Shown here: in pieces, positions 1 to 5,865 of the stretch
How positions within the stretch are numbered: position 1 is the first letter of the stretch
Layout: the number at the start of each line of letters is the position of its first letter
DNA from: Firmicutes bacterium UBA5473
GTDB taxonomy: Bacteria; Bacillota; DTU084
DNA: 12,637 bases
NCBI GenBank assembly: GCA_002427165.1
Contig: DIQB01000040.1
Location: forward strand, 3,323-15,959
Direction: 5' to 3'
Made by a program: the position numbers and the translations under genes
The notes under the pieces: model-generated
Told to the model about the DNA's origin: nothing
Database searches by the model: none
What the model saw: only the letters and a program-made list of their open reading frames with translations

Positions 1-273
1 AATATTGAAATCGTAAAGCTCATTATCAGGACCCTTGGCAAGTCTGAGTCTTTGCTTAAGTTCGTCAAGGACAGGCCAGGCCATGACAGAAGGTATGCCA
101 TCGATAATACCAAGATCACAACTGAGCTTGGTTGGACTCCGGCCTATACCTTTCAGCAGGGGATGGAAGAGACGATTGAGTGGTATCTGAACAATAGGAA
201 GTGGACAGAGAATATTGTCTCTGGAGATTATGTTAATTACTACGATGAGATGTACTCAAACCTGACTGGATAG
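1..273 (+). CDS. rmlB: dTDP-glucose 4,6-dehydratase, C-terminal part (5' end outside window)
   Basis: This is the last 90 residues of a short-chain dehydrogenase-type sugar-nucleotide enzyme, open from base 1 to the TAG at 271-273. The diagnostic stretch is DRPGHDRRYAID followed by KITTELGWTP, a phenylalanine-glutamine-glycine turn and TIEWYLNN, which matches the C-terminus of RmlB/RfbB. That enzyme converts dTDP-glucose to dTDP-4-keto-6-deoxyglucose, the second step of dTDP-L-rhamnose synthesis in the cytoplasm. The catalytic and NAD-binding parts lie upstream and cannot be checked. The tail continues about 25 residues beyond the WYL motif and ends in a tyrosine-rich stretch, normal for the family. 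The GT2 gene downstream resembles rhamnosyltransferases, so the two may belong to one surface-polysaccharide pathway; no other rml gene is visible here. Confidence 0.9.
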   Translation, partial: NIEIVKLIIRTLGKSESLLKFVKDRPGHDRRYAIDNTKITTELGWTPAYTFQQGMEETIEWYLNNRKWTENIVSGDYVNYYDEMYSNLTG

Positions 274-516
274 CTTGGACGAGACCCGAAGAAGGTTGCT
301 CGCTCTCTTTTCCCTTAAAAATGATGTGGGGGAGATAGCTACTGTCTCCTGGGGCCGGGGAAGAGCATTCAGTACATGTACAAGCCTATAGGAAGGGCAG
401 TAGGTATTTAGTTTCTATGTTTGAGCAGCTCCTTTTTGCAGTCGCTTTTATTATAATGGAGCAGAATATCTCCTAGAGCATACTATTTGCAGAGCAATAT
501 TGGGGAGGCATTGACT
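274..516. other. intergenic stretch with a short hairpin
   Basis: No convincing coding sequence lies in these 243 bases. A compact hairpin is visible at 330-350: GGAGATAG at 331-338 pairs with CTGTCTCC at 342-349 (one G-T wobble) around a 3-base loop. It is followed by G/C rather than a T run, so it is not a textbook terminator. A TATAAT-like hexamer sits at 452-457 with no acceptable -35 hexamer at 16-18 bp. Confidence 0.4.
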
Positions 517-519
517 TTG
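502..519 (+). promoter_or_regulatory. ribosome binding site deciding a TTG start
   Basis: GGGGAGG at 502-508 lies 8 bases before TTG at 517. From this TTG the protein begins M-D-N-K-S-F-A-L-I-A, which aligns residue for residue with M-D-P-K-K-I-A-F-I-A of the intact paralogue at 2146. The earlier in-frame TTG at 487 is therefore unlikely to be the original start. Confidence 0.6.
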
Positions 520-1126
520 GATAACAAATCCTTTGCCTTAATTGCTTGTGTTAATGATGAAGAGCTTTGGGGCGAGTGTGAGAAGTATATTGGGGAACTT
601 GTTGTTCCCGAGGGATATTCCATGGATGTATTCAAGATAGCTGGAGCTACCAGTATCATGCGTGCCTATAATGAAGTGATAGAGAAATCAGATGCGAAGT
701 ATAAAATCTATTTCCATCAAGATACCTTTATCCTAAATAAAAACTTGCTGGAATAAGCGGAAACTACGAAAAATGAGTTACCTACCAATATTGAAGCCAT
801 ATTTGCCTGTGGCGTGTATTGATGGTTTGCTGATGGCCACCCAATATGATCTACCATGGCGTGAGGATCTATATGGAGGCTTCATTTATTATGAGGGCCC
901 TCAATGTCTAGAGTTTATAAAAAAAGGCTATCGTGTTGTGGTACCCAGGCAAAAGGAGCCATGGTGTCTACACGTTGGGGCAGATAGAAGTAAGGAAGAC
1001 GATGAGAAATATCATAAAAGCTTCCGTCAAGTTATGGATATATTCAAAAAGGAGTACAGCGCATTTTTGAATAAGAACATAAAAGATATTGAGGCTGTTG
1101 TTTCAGGCAGAGGGCAAAATCTATGA
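517..1126 (+). pseudogene. decayed glycosyltransferase-like gene (paralogue of 2146-2922)
   Basis: The first fragment (517-756) matches residues 1 to about 78 of the intact gene at 2146-2922: shared IACVNDEEL, a P-E-G-Y-S turn, a DAKYK block and YFHQDTFI against YLHQDTFI. The reading frame then stops at TAA 754-756. Homology resumes one frame over, from about 764 to 1126, with YLPILKPYLPVACIDG aligning to FLPVWEKYKPMLVIDG, then TQYDLPWREDLY, YYEGPQ.LEFIK.GY and NKNIKDI. About 60 residues (roughly 79-137 of the paralogue, including its LGMVGG segment) are missing at the junction near 745-765, so the lesion is an internal deletion that also shifts frame. The family appears to be the GT-A-like Glyco_tranf_2_5 group; the substrate is unknown. 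A possible second frameshift near 1083-1112 would extend the coding tail to 1187. The gene is almost certainly non-functional unless the deletion is an assembly artefact. Confidence 0.85.
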
Positions 1127-1232
1127 CAAATATCTTAAGATATTAAAAAAGAGTCGAGAAAACAAGGGTTTCTTGCCGGAATGGTAGAATAGTAATAGTA
1201 ATCTTGCAAAAAAGTTTTTTGAGAGGTGCATT

Positions 1233-2141
1233 ATGGTCGAGCTGTCGATAGTTGTAGTTACTTATAAGACAAAGGAACTTGTAATTAATTTTCTTACCTC
1301 AGTTGAGAGAGAGCTTGAAGCTTCTGGCTTAGCTGCTAAAATAATTGTTGTGGATAATGCATCCCAAGATGGTACTGTGGAATCGGTCAGGGATAAGTTT
1401 CCCGAAGCTATTGTGATCGCAAACAATGAAAATTCAGGACCTGCTAAAGCTTTTAATCTTGGAATCCAAGAGGGTATTGACTCGAAATATGTGCTTGTTT
1501 CCAATAGTGATATTCAGGTTTTGCCAGGGACAATAAAAGTAATGTACGAATATCTTGAGGCTAATTCTGATATAATGGGTGTTAGCGGTCCCCTGTTAAA
1601 TGAAGATGGTACACTTCAGCAAACACGGACGCAAATTATGGGTTTTAAATCTCCTAAATGGGATCAGCCTTTTCAAGTAGAGTTTGTTGGAACTACTTTC
1701 GCACTTATTCGTAGGGAAGCGTATCTACAGTTAGGTGGATATGATGAGAATTACTATTTCTACAACGAGGACCTAGATTGGGCAGAACGAGCTAAAAGAC
1801 AGGGGCTACCCTTTATGGCTTTGCCCGAGGCAAAGGTAATTCACTTTTTAAGCAAAGGAATGGTACAAAATCGCTCTCGCATTATGAGAGAGCTATATTG
1901 GAGTAACATCTATTATTTTAAAAAGTTCTATCCAAAAATAAGTTGGCTAGTTTATCGCATTCTTTCATTGGAGATTCACTTTAACATAGCTAAACTAAAG
2001 AAACAACTGCGCAAGCTTGAAGTCAATCATCAGCAAGATCTAGAACAGCAAATGCAAGATCTGGTTGTTGCTAAAAATCGTATGAAGAAACACTATACTA
2101 ATTCTCTTGAACCGAAAATACCGTTTTGGGGGCAGATGTAG
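1233..2141 (+). CDS. GT2 family glycosyltransferase (rhamnosyltransferase-like)
   Basis: This 302-residue protein is a cytoplasmic GT-A fold transferase expected to add a sugar from a nucleotide donor to a growing surface glycan. Visible landmarks are the N-terminal strand ELSIVVVTYKTKE (3-15), VDNASQDGT at about 41-49, the N-S-D metal/nucleotide site with D93, the acceptor loop GGYDENYYFYNEDLDW with E179-D180 as the likely ED motif, and a following VIHF segment. The arrangement is that of WbbL-type rhamnosyltransferases, which fits the dTDP-rhamnose enzyme at the left edge, but donor and acceptor are inferred. Residues from about 250 to 290 are rich in K, Q, L and E and look like a short coiled coil beyond the catalytic domain. 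ATG at 1233 follows GAGAGGTG with good spacing. The stop is 4 bases from the next start, so the two genes are probably translationally coupled. Confidence 0.88.
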   Translation: MVELSIVVVTYKTKELVINFLTSVERELEASGLAAKIIVVDNASQDGTVESVRDKFPEAIVIANNENSGPAKAFNLGIQEGIDSKYVLVSNSDIQVLPGTIKVMYEYLEANSDIMGVSGPLLNEDGTLQQTRTQIMGFKSPKWDQPFQVEFVGTTFALIRREAYLQLGGYDENYYFYNEDLDWAERAKRQGLPFMALPEAKVIHFLSKGMVQNRSRIMRELYWSNIYYFKKFYPKISWLVYRILSLEIHFNIAKLKKQLRKLEVNHQQDLEQQMQDLVVAKNRMKKHYTNSLEPKIPFWGQM

Positions 2142-2145
2142 TAGA

Positions 2146-2922
2146 ATGGATCCAAAAAAAATAGCATTTATCGCTTGTGTGAATGATGAGGAACTATATT
2201 CTCGTTGCAAAGAAAACATAGATAAGCTGGAGATACCAGAGGGATATTCCATCGAGATCCAAAAGATTGTTGGAGCCGGGGGGATGCCTTCTGCATATAA
2301 TCAAGCTATGCAAAAAACAGATGCCAAATATAAGGTTTACCTTCACCAAGATACTTTTATTTGTAACCCTAAAATGCTCTTTGAGATGTTGGAGTTGTTC
2401 CGCGCTAATCCTAAGATAGGGATGTTGGGGATGGTAGGCGGTACTAGGCTCCCTAAGGGAGGCATTTGGTTTGAGGACGGTCTACATTCATATGGGAAGG
2501 TAAGGGAATATCGTCGAAGCGGTATCAAGTTAATTGGCGATCTTTTTGGTCGAAGAGAGACTATACAACGGTTTTTACCAGTTTGGGAAAAATATAAACC
2601 TATGCTTGTCATCGATGGACTATTGATGATAACTCAATACGATATCCCCTGGCGCGAAGACTTATACGATAGTTTCCTCTACTACGAAGGTCCTCAGAGC
2701 CTAGAGTTCATCAAGGCTGGATATTTGGTAGCTATACCTGGGCTGAAAGATAAAGATATTTGGTGTATGCACTGGGGACCCCGCACTGAGCGTACAGCAG
2801 CTGATCACGAAAAAATGTGGAAGGGAATTAGAGAAAACACAAAGATTTTTATAAGCGAATATAGTGATTTTATCGGTAAAAATATAAAAGATATTTTGGC
2901 GAAATATGTTTATAATAGTTAG
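2146..2922 (+). CDS. glycosyltransferase-like protein, Glyco_tranf_2_5 type
   Basis: This 258-residue protein is the intact version of the broken gene at 517. It opens with KKIAFIACVNDEELY, continues with a P-E-G-Y-S turn and the block AYNQAMQKTDAKYKVYLHQD (50-69), in which H67-Q68-D69 replaces the usual DXD, then has LGMVGG at 94-99 and ends with VIDGLLMITQYDIPWREDLY, YYEGPQSLEFIKAGY and a W-C-M-H-W-G motif. This is the pattern of the Glyco_tranf_2_5 family, small cytoplasmic GT-A-like proteins found in polysaccharide clusters; individual substrates are rarely known. A longer open frame reaches back to a TTG at 2107, inside the previous gene. ATG 2146 is preferred because homology with the paralogue starts exactly there and because it sits 4 bases after the upstream stop. 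The ribosome binding site (GGGGG near 2128-2132) is poorly spaced, consistent with coupling to the GT2 gene. Confidence 0.85.
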   Translation: MDPKKIAFIACVNDEELYSRCKENIDKLEIPEGYSIEIQKIVGAGGMPSAYNQAMQKTDAKYKVYLHQDTFICNPKMLFEMLELFRANPKIGMLGMVGGTRLPKGGIWFEDGLHSYGKVREYRRSGIKLIGDLFGRRETIQRFLPVWEKYKPMLVIDGLLMITQYDIPWREDLYDSFLYYEGPQSLEFIKAGYLVAIPGLKDKDIWCMHWGPRTERTAADHEKMWKGIRENTKIFISEYSDFIGKNIKDILAKYVYNS

Positions 2923-2946
2923 CTAATAAGTAGAACCTTTCGCCAT

Positions 2947-3195
2947 CTATGGAGAATGTCCCATTTCCTGTGGAATTTGAAAGTAGCGGTTCCTCACTCC
3001 AATATGCAGCAAGGAGAGCTTGACGCCATCCTTGCATATCCGGGCAAGCCCCTTTGTGGTGTAATCCCAATTTTCCGGCAGAGAGAGCATGAGGGAGAGA
3101 AGCCCCTTTGCTTTCAGCGAAAGTGCGGTATTGCGTAGATGGTGGTTAGTCATCACCGTATAATCCCTGGTTTTTTCTATGCGGAATATTGCCAT
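2947..3195 (-). pseudogene. truncated helix-turn-helix gene of a conjugative element
   Basis: Reading the minus strand from ATG 3195-3193, the first 58 residues (to about 3022) give AIFRIEKTRDYTVM, TNHHLRNTALSLKAKGLLSLMLSLP and ENWDYTTKGLARICKDGV. This is the conserved N-terminal winged-helix region of replication/regulatory helix-turn-helix proteins carried by Tn1549-like integrative elements and phages of Clostridia. In full-length relatives as I recall them, KDGV is followed by a recognition helix and an ELExxGY segment. Here it runs instead into an unrelated 24-residue tail that stops at 2949-2947, so at least the second half is lost. GAAAGGAGTTGATAAAC just upstream (plus-strand 3197-3213) is a good ribosome binding site, so a short product might still be made. 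The break at about 3021 probably marks one junction of the decayed element. Confidence 0.75.
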
Positions 3196-3348
3196 TGTTT
3201 ATCAACTCCTTTCAATAGCCTGGAAATACAAAAAGCTGCCGATATTTTCATACCTGCGGCTGTCTTTGGTTCTTGATATTGTTTTATTTTGTCGGACTAT
3301 GTGGTGAAATTTAGCTAACAAATCACCGCAGAAAAGGAGGTGAATCGT
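3196..3348. promoter_or_regulatory. divergent promoter region between helix-turn-helix remnant and small element gene
   Basis: About 150 bases separate two head-to-head starts, so both promoters must lie here. A forward -35-like TTGATA is at 3273-3278, but only weak -10 candidates follow near 3297-3303. I cannot assign an operator. The forward ribosome binding site GAAAAGGAGGTG (3331-3342) is excellent and fixes the next start at ATG 3349 rather than the GTG at 3340, which lies inside it. Confidence 0.45.
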
Positions 3349-3684
3349 ATGGGGAAATACACGGATGACGAAATACGCAACATGCCTAAGATAACCATTA
3401 AAATCGCTGCCGGCTATCTCGGCATTTCTCCAAACATCCTGACATTGGGTATGCGCAATAATGTCTTACCGGTCGGTTTTGCGGTACACAATGAAGACCG
3501 CTATCGGGATAGTTGGACGTATGCTATTGTTCCAGAGCGCCTAATTGCCTATAATCATGGCAAAATCAACGAGGTTCAGGTTGAGTCTATCGAGAAGAAC
3601 CTTACAACGATTATCAACCAGTTTGACGAGATGAAGCGAGACTTGCTTTTTCTATTAAAAGAAAACGAGGAATTGGAGGGATAA
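3349..3684 (+). CDS. small excisionase-like / helix-turn-helix protein of mobile element
   Basis: This 111-residue protein begins MGKYTDDEIRNMPKITIKIA, followed by AGYLGISPNILTLGMRNNVL, a helix-turn-helix of the excisionase/MerR-like kind (about 15-40). It then has a small strand region ending SWTYAIVPERLIAYNHGKI, and a C-terminal helix (about 75-110) rich in K, E and L that may form a coiled coil. Similar short proteins occur beside recombinases or at the edges of integrative elements in Bacillota, where they could act as directionality factors or transcription regulators. That role is inferred, and no integrase is present here. The next gene begins 35 bases after its stop, so the pair is probably co-transcribed. 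Confidence 0.7.
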   Translation: MGKYTDDEIRNMPKITIKIAAGYLGISPNILTLGMRNNVLPVGFAVHNEDRYRDSWTYAIVPERLIAYNHGKINEVQVESIEKNLTTIINQFDEMKRDLLFLLKENEELEG

Positions 3685-3719
3685 AACAATTTCAAGCTAT
3701 TATTTCCGGTGTATCCGAA

Positions 3720-5486
3720 ATGAAAATAGCGACTGAGGATACACCTGTCAGCATCGAACCAGAGGAGCCGCTTGTTATCGATAGTGATATTGTAACGCCA
3801 GAACCAAAATCAGTTGTAATGGAGGTGCGTGAATTGGTTGAAACTTTGGTAGTGGAATTATCTCGGCAAGAACTTTATGATAAGATATGGGAAATCTCAG
3901 TTGCTGGAGTTGCAAAAGAATTAGATATTCCTTATTCTCAACTAATGAAGCAGGTCAAAGCGGCCAACATACCTATTCCGCCCTCTGGTTATTGGACAAA
4001 ACTCAGCTTTGGCAAGTCAATTGAGAAAACTCCTTTAAATGAGCCTACTGATACCATCATTTCACTATATAAAAAGATCAAAACAATAATACCCCATCAA
4101 ACCGTATCCGTTCCTGCCACTCCACCAGTGCCTACAGTTTCTAAAGAAGGTGCAGAGCAATCCACACTTCCTATTGATGCTCCCGCCGAACAAGAAGATT
4201 CGACCATACCTGAGAAATCCTATGAGCCAGTTGAAACATATGAGCAATATGGAAAGACCTATAATGTATACAACAGAGAAAAACTGTATCAGGAAGTATG
4301 GGAAAAACCTGTAACTGAGATCGCAAAACGTTATAAGGTTTCTGATGTGGCAATACATAAGGTATGTAAATCGCTTGATATTCCAACGCCGGGGCCCGGT
4401 TATTGGGCGAGAGTTCGTGCAGGCAAGCCGGTAAAGCAAATTCCTTTACCAAATAGTGACAAACCGGAAACAAAGTCTGGGATAAGAACAAATCTGGAAC
4501 CGCAACCGGAAATTGCAAAAGATCTGCTTCAATTCTTGTCACTGGAAGATAAATCCATTGTTCTTTCCGTCGCAACGCAAATAAGGACACCTGATGAAAA
4601 TGCCAGAATGCACTCCAAGATTATTGCGCATCGTAAAAAAGTAGTCGAATGGCATAAAGAGAGCCGAAAACACGACCAGTATTGGAACAGAAGAAATGCA
4701 GAATCCCCGCCATTTCTTGCGGATTCTATATCAGAAGCGGCGTTGCCAAGAGTGTGCCGGATTTTCGATGCACTGATAAAAGCGCTCGAATCCCTTGGTT
4801 GCTCACTGACTGATAATCTTCGCTTTATTATTAATTGCGAGACTGTATCAATATCCGTTTCTGAATCAAAAGATAAAATTGACCATGTCCCTACAAGGGA
4901 GGAGAATATCCAATTACTGAAATACGAAGAAGAAAAACGCAAATATTCATGGGCATCAAAACCAAATATTAGGAAGTACGATCATGTCTATAACGGTAAG
5001 ATTTCTCTTGTTGTAGAAAACGAAAAGAGTTTCCGAGACTGTAAATCCTATGTAATTGAAGATCGCTTGGGCGATATTCTCGTCTTGCTCTATGAGGCAT
5101 CAAATGATGTAAGGCTTTGCCGTGAGGCAAGAGAGGCCGAAGAGCGCAGACGGCAAGAAGAACGTGAAGCTGAGGAACGCAGGAAAAAGGAGGAATCCCA
5201 ACGCAGAGAAGAACGACGGGAAAAGCATAATCTTGAAGTCCAGCGAACAAACGCCCTCGTTAATGCCGCTGCTGATTTTGACACTGCACAAAAAATCAGG
5301 TCTTATATTTCTGCCATTGAACAAACAGAATCTATGACACAAGATGATATTGAGTGGATATCCTGGGCTAAGAAAAAGGCTGATTGGTATGATCCAACAA
5401 TTAAATATGAGGACGAGGTCTTTGGAAAACGAAAGCTAGGGCAAGAATTAAAGGAAGAGGCACCAAAGAAACCTTGGGAGTGGTAG
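3720..5486 (+). CDS. uncharacterised 588-residue protein with two tandem DNA-binding-like modules
   Basis: I do not recognise a known function. The protein has an acidic, proline-rich start (1-45), then two homologous modules of about 60 residues, at 47-106 and 184-244. Both follow the plan [S/N]R-x-x-LY-x-x-[I/V]W-x-x-x-V-x-x-[V/I]AK, a helix-turn-helix-like segment, IP-x-P-x-x-GYW, then a basic stretch GK and PL. They are joined by a Pro/Thr/Glu-rich linker (about 125-180). A larger C-terminal region (about 275-460) contains R/K/W-rich helices and RLGDILVLLYEA, followed by a highly charged Arg/Glu coiled coil (467-515) and a tail ending in KPWEW. The module resembles one in a widespread family of hypothetical proteins on genomic islands; that recollection was not checked. 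It looks like a sequence-specific DNA binder with an oligomerisation arm. ATG 3720 has only a weak GGTG 8 bases upstream. The frame is open back to 3627 but contains no ATG, GTG or TTG there, so coupling to the small upstream gene is likely. Confidence 0.75.
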   Translation: MKIATEDTPVSIEPEEPLVIDSDIVTPEPKSVVMEVRELVETLVVELSRQELYDKIWEISVAGVAKELDIPYSQLMKQVKAANIPIPPSGYWTKLSFGKSIEKTPLNEPTDTIISLYKKIKTIIPHQTVSVPATPPVPTVSKEGAEQSTLPIDAPAEQEDSTIPEKSYEPVETYEQYGKTYNVYNREKLYQEVWEKPVTEIAKRYKVSDVAIHKVCKSLDIPTPGPGYWARVRAGKPVKQIPLPNSDKPETKSGIRTNLEPQPEIAKDLLQFLSLEDKSIVLSVATQIRTPDENARMHSKIIAHRKKVVEWHKESRKHDQYWNRRNAESPPFLADSISEAALPRVCRIFDALIKALESLGCSLTDNLRFIINCETVSISVSESKDKIDHVPTREENIQLLKYEEEKRKYSWASKPNIRKYDHVYNGKISLVVENEKSFRDCKSYVIEDRLGDILVLLYEASNDVRLCREAREAEERRRQEEREAEERRKKEESQRREERREKHNLEVQRTNALVNAAADFDTAQKIRSYISAIEQTESMTQDDIEWISWAKKKADWYDPTIKYEDEVFGKRKLGQELKEEAPKKPWEW

Positions 5487-5490
5487 TAGA

Positions 5491-5530
5491 AACGCTATCC
5501 TATAGGCTTGTCTGCCTTTAGGATAGCGTT
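5491..5530 (+). terminator. hairpin terminator after the 588-residue gene
   Basis: AACGCTATCCTA (5491-5502) pairs perfectly with TAGGATAGCGTT (5519-5530). The 16-base loop itself contains AGGC and GCCT, which can add 4 bp after a T-T mismatch. The stem starts 4 bases after the stop codon and is followed by a very short T run, so it is a plausible intrinsic terminator with a weak tail. Confidence 0.75.
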
Positions 5531-5533
5531 TTC

Positions 5534-5758
5534 GTGTGGTTATACGATTTACGCAACCATTTAATCCCCCTCTCGAAAATCGGACAAGAATATAAAGTGG
5601 ATCCTATCGAAGATCTACGGCCGGTTTGTCCGAACTGTCATTATATGATACATAGTCGCCCGGAGCCATTTTCAATCGAAGAGATGAAGGAGCTTTTAAT
5701 AAAGCAGTGGCAAAAAATGCCTGGGCAAAGACAACCTTTTTTAACAAATAAAACTTGA
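5534..5758 (+). pseudogene. C-terminal stub of an HNH endonuclease
   Basis: From about 5558 the frame reads HLIPLSKIGQEY, VDPIEDLRPVCPNCHYMIH and a closing FSIEEMKELL, the C-terminal half of HNH nucleases of the kind that accompany restriction or mobile functions. In these enzymes the motif is normally preceded by a histidine (V-H-H-L-I-P-L-S) and a long N-terminal domain. Here the residue before the H is asparagine and the codons before it read straight back into the 588-residue gene's terminator, so the N-terminal part and the first catalytic histidine are gone. No ribosome binding site is visible. This is a dead fragment, and its left edge near 5555 probably marks the right-hand junction of the mobile-element scar. 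Confidence 0.8.
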
Positions 5759-5865
5759 GAAAATCGTAAGGGTGGATCTTTTTATCTATAATCAAATTAA
5801 ACAAATTGTCTCCCTGAATCCTAAATGACGAGGTTATTTCCCGCTCTAGAGAGGAGAGGTGCTAG

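Noticed and set aside
452..457. TATAAT hexamer upstream of the broken glycosyltransferase gene
   Set aside because: No -35-like hexamer at 16-18 bp; TTTGCA and TTGAGC are at wrong distances.
2870..3070. Minus-strand open frame overlapping the helix-turn-helix remnant
   Set aside because: It overlaps the 3' end of the glycosyltransferase gene and shows no family motif; the adjacent frame carries the recognised helix-turn-helix.
3627..3686. Programmed -1 frameshift joining the small gene to the 588-residue gene
   Set aside because: No X-XXY-YYZ slippery heptamer in the correct phase was found in the overlap; kept only as an open question about the start.
4065..5342. Several long minus-strand open frames, and a plus-strand frame at 5122-5337, inside the 588-residue gene
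   Set aside because: They are shadows of the strongly coding plus-strand frame: low-complexity translations, no ribosome binding sites, no recognisable motifs.
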